This document shows, one piece after another, positions 10,051-22,000 of a stretch of DNA of 26,632 nucleotides. The stretch is taken from assembly GCA_010405405.1 (NCBI GenBank), contig MU004231.1:2713923-2740554 (forward strand), in the 5' to 3' direction. This stretch comes from Microthyrium microscopicum. Its lineage: Eukaryota > Ascomycota > Dothideomycetes > Microthyriales > Microthyriaceae. A program made the position numbers and the translations under genes. Numbering within the stretch: position 1 is the stretch's first letter; the number at the start of each line of letters is the position of its first letter. The notes beneath the pieces were generated by a model. The model saw only the letters and a program-made list of their open reading frames with translations. It had not been told where the DNA came from and did no database searches.

Positions 10051-13000
10051 CGACGCTAATATTATAATATAGTATAATTTACTAACCTTCTACTAGTAGA
10101 GATAATAAATTTACTTATAAAAAAGCTAAAGTTAAAGGACTAAACTACTAATTTTTATTTTTAAGGAAGTTCTAATATTATAAATAAATAGAAGGAAGAT
10201 TAATAAAATACCTTATTAGAACATTAGCTTAGATTATTAATTACTTAATAGTATAGATAATATAGCTCTATAATTCTCTTTAAGCTCTTTACCTAAAATC
10301 CTAATAAGAGCTATAGAAACTAATAGTGCCACGTTATTTACTTTATAAGTTAATATTATTAGAGAGAGAGAATACAAGCAGAATAACGTTTATAAATAGA
10401 TATAGCTAAATTATATTTTATAGATATATGCTAAAAAATATTTAGCTAAATAGATATTTTATAGGCTATAAGGCGTTATTATCTATCCTTATTATTCTTC
10501 TATTTCTCTCTAGATTCTTTTAGCTACTAAATATATTTATTAGTTTAGTTAAGATATTTAGATTTACTATAAAGGCGTATTTTACGTATTAATAGTAATA
10601 ATATTAACTTTAAGTATATTTTCTAATATTTTATATTATTAATAATTTAATAATAGTATTTTAACCTTTACTATAAACTAAACTAATTATATATAAAGTT
10701 ATTTATTAAATTCGTTATCTTTAGGCTTTATCTTAATTATAATTAAACTCTCTTTAATATTCTAGTATATATTATTTTTAATATTCTTTAAGTATTTCTA
10801 TATCTCTTTTATAAATAGAGAAGCTAGGGCTTCCTTAAATTAGGATACTAGTTTAGTTAACTTAGGCTAAGTTAGTCCTAATTTAAGATATATCTATAAA
10901 TTCTTAAGTCTTATTAGTTATACTACTTAATCTTTAGAATAAGCCTCTATAAAACCTATAGTATTTAACTAAAGCTTATTAATATTCTACGATAGTATAT
11001 TAATTAAATTATTATCTAAGTATAATACATTAATTAAGATATGCTTTATTATATTACTTGCTTAAAGAACTCTTCTAGTACTTTAAGTCTAATTACTTAG
11101 CAATATTAGAATAGATATTATAATTAGATATTTTGCCTACTACTAGTTACTTCTAGTACTATAGCTACTATATATTCTAATTAGAACCTAAATATTCTTA
11201 TTAAAGAGGTATTTACTTATTCTTAATAGCGTTTAACTACTTATAGTAGATTTTAGAATATTTTAAAAGAAGTAATAGATATTAGCTTTATTGCGTAAAG
11301 ATAAGCTAGTTCTTAAATAGCTTACTTTAATTAAAGATAACTTTTTACTTAACGTGCTAGTTTTATTAAAATAAGATACTTAAAGATTAAATTTCTTAAT
11401 TATATATTAAAGCGTTACTATAATCGTATTAGTAGAAGCAGAATACTTTATAATAATTAAGACCTTACTTTATTATAAGCCTTATTTCTTTTACTCTCTA
11501 TTAAGAAAGTACGTTTCTAGGTTAGTATAGACCTTTTTAATAATATTTACTACGTACTATATCTAAGTACTTATTTTTAGAAACTAAGGGGCTTCTTTAA
11601 TGAAGAGATTATCCTTAAGCTTAGCTAGTTTCTTAGAGTTAGGCTTTAGAGATAGGCTACTATTAATTCTTGCTAGCATATAATAAAGATTATCTTTAGC
11701 CTATTCTTTAATTTCCTTTACCTATTTTAATATTAATAAATAAAATACCTTAATAATAGGTTTATAATATATAATCTTAATAGAGGTTTAGTAGACTATA
11801 TAGTTAGCTAGCCTAGCTTATATCTATTTAGCTTAATATAGTTTACTTTTACGCTAAGTAGTAGAGTTATTAATAGTACTTATCCTTAATTTATTTATTT
11901 ACGCTACTATATATTTATTAAGCTTATCTATAAGCTATATTACTTTTAAGTCTATCGTATTAATAATAATAAGCCCTATTTTATTTAGAGGCAGTATAAT
12001 ACACTTTTAACTAAAAAGCTCTATATTTATTATATAGTGAAGTTTAAATAAGATATATATACTAGCTAAAGTAGCGCTTACTTAGGCTTATTCTCTTACA
12101 AGCTATTTCTCTTCTCTTTTATTAAGATACTTATATAATCTTATATTTTTCGTAATAAATATAACGATCTAACTAAAAATAGCGTTAAGTAATAAAGGGA
12201 TAAATAATACGTAATTATTAGTAAAGATCGCCTAATCTTTCTTTAATTTATCTTTAAGAAACTCTCTAATATCTTTATTAGTATTAGAGAAGTAAATATA
12301 TTATATATTTGCTAAGTAAGTAATTAGGTTTAGTTAGCTTACTATAATATTATAATATATTCTAAATTAACCTAATATAGTAGCTTTAGACTATATACTA
12401 TAATAGTACTCTAGTAGTATATAACTAGGTATATAGGTTTCTCTATTAATATTAGAATAAGTTAGGTTATTTAGTATTTAATATCTATAAGACTTATCTA
12501 AGACTAAGACTCTAATTATAAAGTATTTTTAACTATATAGGCATTTACTTCTATTTACTATTAATTCTATATTAGTATAGAGGTAGTTCTTAGGTTTTAG
12601 AATTTTATAATATCTAGTTTTCTATTCTTCTAACTATACTTATAAAAGTCTTATAATTAATTATAAGACTTAGAATATATATGAACCTAATATTATTAAT
12701 ATAATAATACTAGTCTACTTAAGTATTCTAAAATTAGTTTTAAAATTAGTAAAAAGTCTACACATATAAAAGACTTTGTTTAAGAATATAAACTTAGGTT
12801 TTGTGCTTAAATAGTTAACGTAAAGGATAAATACCTAGTTAGGCTTACTTTTATATTTTGAGATATTAATTACCTTTTCCTATTCGTCTAACTAAACTAA
12901 GATTATAAATATAATTATTTATATATAGTTTATACTAATAGTAAGAGTACTATACTAGTAGTTATTTAAGTTAATATAGGTTATAGTAGATTTTAATTAT

Positions 13001-14439
13001 ACTAGCAATTTCTTAAAATAATAGCATATTACAAGTTAGTTAAGACTTCTTAACTACATATAAGAACCTTTCTTTTTATTCTTAGAGCCCTAATAACTAG
13101 GGACTTAAACGTCTAATAGATATCCTTTAAAAAGCTTAGGTTTCTCTTCCTTTATAAGGCGCTACTCCTTTATATATATTATTATATTTTTAGTCTATTA
13201 ACTATTTATCTAAATAGTAACTAATATCTAGATAGTCTTCTTTAAGCCTAAAACGTTTATAATATAAAGGTTTTATATAAGAATAATATACTTATATATA
13301 ATTATTACTCTAATAGCTTAATAAATTTAAACGTTAACTTTAAATCTAAGAATAATAAAGTTTAATATATTATTCTTATCTTTGTAATTAAAAAATACAT
13401 ATATTTTTCTCTAATCTTTAAGTATTAAGTACTTATAAGTTTTACTTTATAGTAGTCTCGCGTAGAAGCTTATAATAAAGGAAGCTTTTAAATCCTTATC
13501 TTTAATTATTCTAAACTCTCTATATTCTATATATATATTATAAAATAGTTTAGTTTATAAAGCTTTAGTATATAGAGCTTTACCTATTATAGAAGACTTA
13601 AGTATAATAGATCTATATTTAGTATAGTTAAAGTAGTTAATAAGGAAACTAGTTCGTTCTTAGATATATTTATTTTTAGAAGTCTTTAATATATAAAAGC
13701 TAATAGTATTAAGTATTAGTTTATATATATTAAATAGATAAGGTTTAATCTATTTCTTATAAGCTTACTATATATTAATTCTTACGTTGCTATCTTTATT
13801 ATTATAGTTATACTATTACTTATCTTTATAAGGTTATAATTCTTAAAGGTATTTTATTTCTATACTACGTAACGTATTTACTTTATTTTATAAAGAAGAT
13901 AGTAAATTTAATAACTAAGGTTTAAATAGCGTAGTAACCTTTTCTATAGTTAAATTATTTACTTTAATAGCTATAGAGTCGTCTAGTATAGCAATATCTT
14001 TCTTAATTAAGTCTTTAGCGTTTATAAGAACGTTTACTATAAGTAGTAATAATTCTAAGTTATTAATAGTAAGATTAATAACGTCCTTAGCATTAGTAAA
14101 ATTAATAACGCGCTTAAAGAAACTTAAAGGTTTAGTATAGCTAAAAGAAGATAGCTTATTTTAAGAAGATGACGTAGTTAGAGAAGCTAGCGTACTTAAA
14201 GAGCTATAGCGTTTTCTTAAGTAATTAAGAAAGGGTTTAGCTATTATTAGATAACTTAATTTTCGTAGAATAAAGAGTAATATAATACGATCTAAAGTAG
14301 TAGAATTAGGTCTTTATAAACGACGTATTTTAGATAGATAATTAATATCTATAGAAATTAGCGCTTATACTTTACCGTCTTCTATTTATATATTGCTAGT
14401 AAAAAGCTTAAGGCTTTAAGGCTACGTAAGTCTATCGCT

Positions 14440-15130
14440 ATCTAGAAATAGTACTTAATCTTATTATATACTCTCTATCTCTAGCTTAACAACGCGCTCT
14501 TTAAGTCCTTAAGAAGATATAATAGTAGTATCTATAGATTTAGCGCTATCTAGAAGCGATACTTAATCTTATTATACGCCTTCTATCTCTAGCTTAACGA
14601 TACGCTCTTTAAGTTCTTAAGAAGATATAGTAATAGTATCTATAGGTTTAACGCTATCTAGAAGTAGTACTTAATCTTATTATACGCCTCCTATTTCTAG
14701 CTTAATAATATACTCTTTAAGTCTTTAAAAAGATATAGTAGTAGTATCTATAAGTCTAGCGCTATCTAGAAGTAATACTTAATCTTATTACACGCCCTCT
14801 ATTTCTAGCTTAATAATGGGCTCTTTAAGTCCTTAAGAAGATATAGTAGTAGTATCTATAGGTCTAGCGCTGTCTAGAAGTAGTACTTAATCTTATTATA
14901 CGCCCTCTATCTCTAGTTTAATAATATACTCTTTAAGTCCTTAAAAAGATATAATAATAGTATCTATAGGTCTAACGCTATCTAGAAGCGGTACTTAATC
15001 TTATTATACGCTCCTTATCTCTAGCTTAATAACGCGCTCTTTAAGTCCTTAAGAAGATATAGTAATAATATCTATAGGTTTAGTACTATCTAGAAGCGGT
15101 GCTTAATCTTATTGCACGCCCCCTATCTCT
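14440..15130 (-). repeat. 108-bp tandem array inside the SNF2 relic, about 6.5 copies
   Basis: The word acttaatctt, or a variant of it, recurs at 14453, 14561, 14669, 14777, 14885, 14993 and 15101, an exact 108-bp period. On the minus strand each unit encodes 36 residues in the frame of the SNF2 relic. The consensus contains PLLDSARPIDTTTISS followed by GLKERVIKLEIEGVQQDQ, a charged helix-like segment after a Ser/Thr linker. Copies differ almost only by transitions and show no indels. Confidence 0.95.
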
Positions 15131-15529
15131 ATATTAGTGGTAGTATTCTAAGGTTACGATATTTAGACTAATAAGCTTAGAAAAGTGTAATATTCTTAGC
15201 TACTATTCTTATTAATCACTTCTAAAATTAGAGCTAATTTTACCTTCGCCTCTTTACGTTTAGACTTACCTTCGTTTTTCCTACTAGATAGGCTTATTTA
15301 TACTAAAGTCTATTATTCTTTATAATCGCAAGAATTAGATTCATTCTTAAATTTCTTTCTATTTATAAATACTAAAAGATTATAGTTACTACTAACTCTT
15401 TCTATATCGTTCTTATCGTTATAGTACTTTTACTTTATTTTATTAGGCAGTACTAGCGAAAATTCTAAGTCTTCCTCTTTAGAATTATCTAGATTACTAT
15501 TTAAATTTATTTTAAAATCCTTAACTAAG

Positions 15530-15646
15530 CTATCTTTAAAATCCTTATCTAAACTATCTTTATTATCTTTAGTAACCTTACTATCTTTATTATCTTTAAT
15601 AATCTTACTATCTTTATTATTTTTAGTAACCTTGCTATCTTTATTA
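15530..15646 (-). repeat. 27-bp tandem repeat (9 codons), about 3.5 copies
   Basis: Units beginning ctatctttatta start at 15554, 15581, 15608 and 15635. A related 24-bp copy precedes them at 15530. On the minus strand they encode a Lys/Asp/Asn-rich repeat of type NKDSKVTKD, in frame with the SNF2 relic. This is a low-complexity hydrophilic linker between the N-terminal region and the 108-bp array. Confidence 0.88.
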
Positions 15647-16302
15647 AATTAGTTAGAAATAGAATCTTTATACGTATTACGTTTACATGTTAATAGTTTA
15701 GTAATAAAGATAAATTAAGTAATTAACTAGGAATCTATATAAGGTTAAGTATAAGGTTTCTTATTATATCTATTTTAAAATAAAGAAAAAGAGCTTAGAG
15801 TAGAAGCAACTAAAGCCTTACGCTTTTGTTTATTAATACAAGTTTTCTTTAAGAAAGATTTAATCTAAGTAACCTTAAAAGTAATCTTTCTTAGCCTATA
15901 AGGATTATTATAGGCAACTCTAACAAAATTATATATATTTAAACTTATTAAAATAGTTTAATTATCCTATACTTAACCTATACTATAAATTATATCTAGA
16001 CTTTTAGATAGATCTAACTTTAGGCTTATTATACCTTTAAAGTATCTTATACTAATCTTAACTACGCGTTTATAAATATCTATATTTATCTTAGATAAGT
16101 TAAAGAGGCTTAGTTTATATATATCTTTTAGGTCTAATATAACCTATTTTTATAAAGAGTCCTTAATAAATATTAGTATAATTATATTAAAGTCTTTGCT
16201 ATTCTAAGTATTAGTTTCCTAAAAGGCGAATAAGGACTATTAGGTTTTATAGTATTTCTTTAAAGTAAGCTTTTTCTTTTTTAGTTATATACGTATAAGA
16301 GA

Positions 16303-16470
16303 GTCTAATAAAGCTAAAGAAAGTGGCTAGGTAAATCTAGATAGTATATAGCTATTACTAGAGATATATACGTAAGATTAGGAAGGGTCTAGTAAAGCTA
16401 AAGAAGATAACTAGATAAATCTAGGTAGTATATAGCTATTATTAGAGATATATATATAAGATTAGCTATA
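16303..16470 (-). repeat. 84-bp tandem duplication in the SNF2 relic N-terminus
   Basis: The segment starting gtctaataaagctaaag at 16303 is repeated from 16387 (gtctagtaaagctaaag). The period of 84 bp gives 28 codons. On the minus strand both copies read like SYIYISNNSYILPRF followed by SLALLD. The duplication keeps the frame. Confidence 0.9.
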
Positions 16471-16749
16471 TTATAGCGTATTACTATAATAACCTCTTAA
16501 GGTACCTTAGAAGAAGTTATTATTACCTTTATTAGCATAGCTTAACACTATATTCCTACTAGTATTAAATTGCTATAGAGTTTAATATAGGCTATAGCTA
16601 TTAAGACCTAGCTAAGGCGAAATTATACCTCTAAATCTAAACATTATAAAGTTATACTAAGTTAGGTTACGCTATATAGATAATAGAAGTTATATTCCGT
16701 AATAGCTAGGCTACTACTATAGTTAATAATAAATATTACTATTCTAAAA

Positions 16750-18274
16750 GCCTAGTAGTAGCATTATATAGCCTTAATATCTATATTAATTAAATAAAAA
16801 ATAAGACGTAGCTAAACTTAGACTATTACTCTACAGTTATAGTACGTTTAGTAATACGCCATTAATAGAGTTTAGATAGTAAATATAATTTCCTTACGAT
16901 CTATTTATAGTCCTATAAGGCTAGTTAGGAAGCTAAGAATAGTACAGCTAATATTCTTTAAAAGTAGAATTACTATGTATGTCTTTATTATTAAACATTA
17001 TAAACGCTTAGATTATTTATAAAATAATTAGAATTATATTTAGCTTTAAAGTAAAACGATCATATAGATTATAGGGCTATTTTTACTACTTACGTCATTC
17101 TTAACAAGCTTATTTATTATTAATAAGATATTGCGTACATAGAAGTATAATCTAGTCTAGGGCTTTATAAGAGGGGATATTAAATACTAATAAGATAATA
17201 ACTTAGGAGAATTATAAATTACGTTTAATAACTTTAATATGTCTAAGATTATAGCTAATAGTATTAGTAGGCTATCTAATCGCGCTAAATTAGTTAAGAA
17301 TATCCTTTTTTATAACGAAGATAACATTAAGGACTATTTTATTAGTATAATAGCCTAATTCTATATAAAAATCCACCTTAGTTACGTTATTCTTAGCTCT
17401 AACTATCTACTTAGCCTACTTACGATCTCCTTAATTATACTTAGAGTTTACTCTATAAATTGTCTTTACTATATTATCTATAAAGTTTAGTATAGATTTA
17501 TTAATAAAGTTAATAACGCTAAAAAAAGAAGATTTATTAAATATAGTAAATTAGTAGTAAATTAGAAGTAAAGAGTATTTAATAAGGATATATTAAAGCT
17601 AATAAGTCAAGTTAGCCAAAATATTTATTTAGTACCTTTAAGTAGTATTATATTATACCTTTAAAGTTAGCTATTATAAAATATTATACCTATAAACTAT
17701 TACTAGCTAAAAGTAAGGTTTATACTAAAGGAGAGCTAGTTTTAGAGGTCTATATATAAAATACTAAAACTTCTTAAAGTAAAGATACTAAAGAAATAGC
17801 TTATCTAATATTATAATTAATTTATAAGGAGGAATTATGCCTAGAGGCTTTATTAAAGGAATAGTTAAGCGTACAAAAGCCTTAAGCTATAGAATTAAGG
17901 ATACTAATTCGTATCTCTAACTTAAAGGAAAGGATTTAATATCTATAGAACTAAACTAAAGTGATTATTAAGTATATAAAATACTAATAGCTAAAGAATA
18001 AACGAATTAAAAGAACTTATTTAATTTAGTAATTATAGAGAAGTAGTAAAGTAGAGATATAGTAGTAAAAAAGGAAATATTAAAGGCCTAGAGAAAGGAT
18101 ATTTTAAAGTAGTAAAGTAAAGCTTAGCTAATATAAGCTTAAACTTAAAAGGAAGTCTTAGCTTATATAAAATTAGCTAAGTTCCTAACTTAGTAGTTAT
18201 AATATAAGATTTAGTAATAATTATAATAGAATAAGAAACTATAATTAACGCTTATATCTATACTTAATATTTAA
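16750..18274 (+). pseudogene. RIP-killed gene of unknown family, basic Gln-rich tail
   Basis: Plus frame 1 (codons starting at 1 modulo 3) carries a coding-like string from about 16800 to 17640. Two stretches have few stops: 16879-17022 (about 46 codons without one) and 17239-17358 (40 codons, starting with a retained ATG as MSKIIANSIS). From about 17690 the signal moves to frame 2, through a retained ATG at 17837 (MPRGFIKGIVKRTKALSYRI) to a TAA at 18272-18274. The switch suggests an intron or indel between about 17600 and 17830. The C-terminal 100 residues are Lys/Gln-rich, many of the Gln probably former Arg or Trp, and look helical. It starts close to and divergent from the SNF2 relic. No domain was recognised; a DNA-binding or structural protein is possible but not shown. 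Confidence 0.5.
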
Positions 18275-18397
18275 GAGAGAAGGAGTAGTCTTTCTTAACC
18301 TTAAGAGCTATATAGTTATTACGTATAGGCTTTAGTAAGGTTTCTACCTATTCAACTAGAAGATTCTATACTAAAAGAAAGAATATTTCTATCTTTT

Positions 18398-18700
18398 TAC
18401 TACTAAATCTCTCTTACTACTATTCTCTTACTACTATTCTATAATTACTAGATTAAATAAGTTCTTCTAAATCTATCTTATACTTAGTTATTATATATAG
18501 AATAGCGTAGCTTTATAATAACTCTATTAGTAAATAAACTTTTAGTTATATCTTTAATAAAGAAAGTAATTTTTTACTTTATTTTTATAACCTCTCTCTT
18601 ATTACTACCTCTTTCTCTTACTACCTTTTATAATCGTAAGAATTAAATAAGTCCTTTTAAATAATTTTTTAAGTTTATCCTTTTATAGATAGTATAGCTT
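18398..18700. repeat. Imperfect direct repeat, 190-bp spacing, pyrimidine-rich
   Basis: A pyrimidine-rich stretch (tctctcttactac words) followed by attaaataagt occurs at 18411-18461 and again at 18591-18651; the attaaataag words lie 190 bp apart. The repeat falls between the end of the unknown plus-strand relic and the start of the helicase relic. It may be part of a duplicated promoter or 5' region. CT-rich tracts upstream of start codons are common in fungal genes. Confidence 0.6.
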
Positions 18701-21278
18701 AGTAACCTAAAGTTTAGGCTAAATAGCTAACTTTTAGTAATTACGTCTTTAGGCTTTAATATAACAAGTAAGTTATTATTTTTATTATTATTATTTATCT
18801 TCTCTTCTTAATACTTCTTTTTTTTTAAAGAAAATACTACCTAAATTCTTTATATCTTCTATCTCTTCCTTAGCTCTTACTCTACTTATTATAAGCATAG
18901 CTACTTATAATGCTTTATATACTTAGCGATTAATATATAATTATAATAGCTAAATCTATAGCTAAGATATAGGTAAAGATAAAATTCCTACTAAGATCTT
19001 TAGCTATCTAGCTATTATAATCCTAAAATTTCTTCTTAATTAGTATAAAACTTGTGCTCTTTATAAAGATAGTAAGCTAAATAATTCTAAGGCTATTAAA
19101 ATATAAGTTTAAAGAAATTTATTCCCTTATCCTTAACTAATTACTCATATAGACTAGATTCTATAGTTATCTTTACCTATCTAGCTAAAGAGGATCCTTT
19201 ACCTATATTCCTAGACTTAAGTAAATAAAATCCTAAAATTAAGAATAAAGGCAAAGCAAAAGTCTAGAATAGTCTAGAAGCCTCTAAATATACCTTTATA
19301 TTAACGCCTTAAATAGATCCTAAGAATCCTTAATATATTATCTATGATCTTATAGTAAATCTATCTAATAGTAAGCCTTTAATCTAGTAGATCTATAACT
19401 TATAAGTATATTTAAGTAAGCCTTATTTAGAAGATATACTAAAGAAAAGTCTAAAGGTAGCTCTTAGTAGAAATAATCTAGTTAATAAAGTAAATTAATA
19501 CTTAAGTAATAGCATTAATAATAAAGTTAATTAAGATAGCACTACTAGTAAGCCTAAATATATATATAGATTAAAAAAGAAGTATTAATAAACTATAGTT
19601 TCTAATATTAAAGCGTAATTCTCTATAATAAAGAATAATAAATAGGTTACCTAGTTTATATTAACTTTAACTATCTACCTATATCTTAAAGATAAGAAAA
19701 ATACTTTTAAAGTTAATAAGAACGAAAATAATATATAGAAAAATATTATAATTCTAATAGTTAAAACTATCTACTTCTTACTAAATAATCTAATTATAGA
19801 GAAGAAAAAAATAGACTAAATAGTTACTAAGTTTTCTATAGTTATCTTAGAAAAGCAACTTATCTAATTAGCTTATAAGATTAATTAAGACATTAAATAC
19901 TATAGAAGTATACTAGCTATAAGCTATATAACTATATTTATTATTAAGATATACCCTAATCTATTAAATAACCTTTTTTAAGTCTACTCTACTATAACTA
20001 GTAATTTAATAGTTAGTAGTAAGGATACTAAATTTAACCTACTTCTCTACTATCTCTAATATACTATTTAGAATTAATACCTTATAGTCTTCTAGTTCTT
20101 TAGGATTAATGCTAGCCTAGCTATACTTATAGAAAAGAATCTTCCTTAGCTAATTTCTTAAGATATATAAACTAATTTAGATATTATTCTTACTAACATT
20201 AATTATCTATTTATAAATAGTGTCTTTAGCCTATAGAAGAGTTATATCGCTCTCCTAAATAATTATAATAATTTTATAAAAGTAAAGAATAACGGAATTA
20301 TAAGTTTATTACGTATAGTCTATCCTTTAGTCCTATATCTATTTATAGCTTAAAGTATAAATCTAATAGAATAGCTTTATTAGGCGTATAAGTAAAATAA
20401 GGCTCTTTATAATACTATATTACGCGCTACTAAAATACTAGAAAGCAAAGACTATAAATTCTTAGTAAGCCTTAATTTCTATATTATAGTAAATAGACGC
20501 GAATATCCTTATTTTTAAGAAAGTAACGTCTATATAATCTAACTTAAGCTAGAAACTAGACTTAAAAGCTCTTAATTTACTACTAAAATTATTAACTAGG
20601 ACTATAATATTTAAGCTACCTATAACGTATTTATAATTATATACTATCCTTTTATTATACCTAATAATAAATATACTAATAATACTTAATTCTCTTTATT
20701 TTAAATCCCTAAAGAAGTTATTATTCTTCTAGACTATAGCTAATTAATTAAGAATCTACGCGAGGCCTTCTTTAAACTAAAAGGGCTAAAGGTTAAAGTA
20801 TATATATATAATTTAGATAAGCCTATTATATATTAAATAAATAATCTTAACTAGGCGTAGTTAAGATAAAAAGAATATAACCTAAATCGCTACTTTACTA
20901 TAGTACTTAGCTCGTACTTAGACTTCTTAGAATATTAGCTTTTATTAAAGAAGATTTTTACTATTTATATCTTACCCTCACTTCTTAGAAAGATAAAGTT
21001 TAACGTTATATTAAAGCGTACTAAAGAAGTATTAATAAACGCTAACGCGCTAAAAAAGTTAACTATAAAGGTTAATAAAATATAAGAGGATGCTCCATTA
21101 AGCGGCTCGTTCTTTAGTAATATTAAGAACGACGCGTTAAAATCTTTAACTAGTTAGACTAAAGAAACTTTAAAGAAAATAAGTGATAGTTTTACTTTAT
21201 AAAAGCTAATTAATAAGTTACTTAATCTAGATTTATTTAACTATATAACTAAATCTTAGTTTAAATAAGAATTTAAAG

Positions 21279-21690
21279 CTAATAATAATAGTATTTCTTA
21301 TCCTTCTTCCCTCTCTATCTAAGATAACGTTAATATAGAATCCTTAGATACTACTATAGTGGCGCTTCTCTATTCTACTAACAATAGTACCTCTTAGCCT
21401 TCTCACCCTTCTATCTAAGATGACGTTAATATAGAATTCCTAGATACTACTATAGTAGCGCCTTTTTATCTTAATGATAATAGTACCTCTTATCCTCCCT
21501 CCTTCTCCATCTAAGATAATATTGATATAGAATCCCTAGATACTACTATAGCAGCGCCTTTTTATTCTACTAATAATAGCACTTCTTATTCTCCCTCCTT
21601 CTCTATCTAAGATAACGTTAATATAGAATCCCTAGATACTACTATAGCGGCGCCCCTCTATTCTATTAATAATAGCACCTCTCCCTTTAT
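21279..21690 (+). repeat. 96-bp tandem array in the SF1 helicase relic, about 4 copies
   Basis: The word ctatctaaga (ccatctaaga in the third copy) occurs at 21315, 21411, 21507 and 21603, an exact 96-bp period, with a partial unit before the first. Each unit encodes 32 residues in the helicase frame, with consensus words SIQDNVNIESLDTTI and YSTNNSTS. It is a Ser/Thr/Asn-rich linker between the unknown N-terminal region and the helicase domain. GC is clearly higher here than in the surroundings. Confidence 0.95.
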
Positions 21691-21736
21691 AGAGTCTTAA
21701 GCTTAGGATTAATAGACCAAGCTAGAAGTTACTAAA

Positions 21737-21846
21737 GCTAATAGTGAATAAGGTTAGTAATTAAAAGCAGCTAATAACGAATAGAGTTAGCAATTAAAAA
21801 CAGCTAATAACGAATAGGGTTAGCAATCGAATATAGCTAATAACGC
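21737..21846 (+). repeat. 33-bp tandem repeat, 11 codons, about 3.3 copies
   Basis: The word gctaata starts units at 21737, 21770, 21803 and 21836, each 33 bp apart. In the helicase frame each unit reads like ANNEQSQQLKT, where most Gln are TAG or TAA. The array leads straight into the poly-Asn tract. Confidence 0.9.
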
Positions 21847-22000
21847 TAATAATAATAATAATAATAATAATAATACCTATAAAGATATACTTAAAAATAT
21901 TTCTAATTCTAATAAATAGTTAGACAATAAGATCACGCCTATAAAAAACACTAATAATATTAATAATAGTAATACTAATAATAATAATAATAATAATAAT
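21847..22000 (+). repeat. AAT microsatellites (poly-Asn)
   Basis: Two runs of AAT triplets lie at about 21847-21874 and 21976-22000, in the helicase frame, and encode poly-Asn. They are separated by about 33 codons of Lys/Asn/Ile-rich sequence. They look like an unstructured linker just before the helicase core. Confidence 0.9.

Larger units (their letters stand above)
10400..16644 (-). pseudogene. RIP-killed SNF2-family ATPase, about 2,000 codons
   Basis: One minus-strand frame runs for about 6.2 kb without a detected shift. A surviving ATG at 16644-16642 begins MFRFRG and is the likely start; the 3' end is uncertain. The N-terminal half is unknown and repeat-rich. The ATPase motifs are: I, GLKKTI (13248-13231), from GLGKT; II, LDKSYRY (12501-12481), which reverts to DESH through GAG-to-AAG and CAT-to-TAT; a motif III-like segment with LNLITYL (about 12330); IV, KVLIIIKYSAST (11466-11431); and V/VI, with QQAKY followed by QSTRRVLQAS (about 11140-11055), where SNF2 proteins have NLQ.A and Q..GR..R. 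Motif I to II is about 245 codons, longer than usual. SNF2 proteins remodel chromatin or translocate on DNA in the nucleus. RIP stops occur throughout, so it cannot be functional. Confidence 0.78.

Noticed and set aside
14440-15130. CRISPR array
   Set aside because: The 108-bp units are contiguous coding repeats in frame with a protein relic, without spacers, in an apparently fungal sequence.
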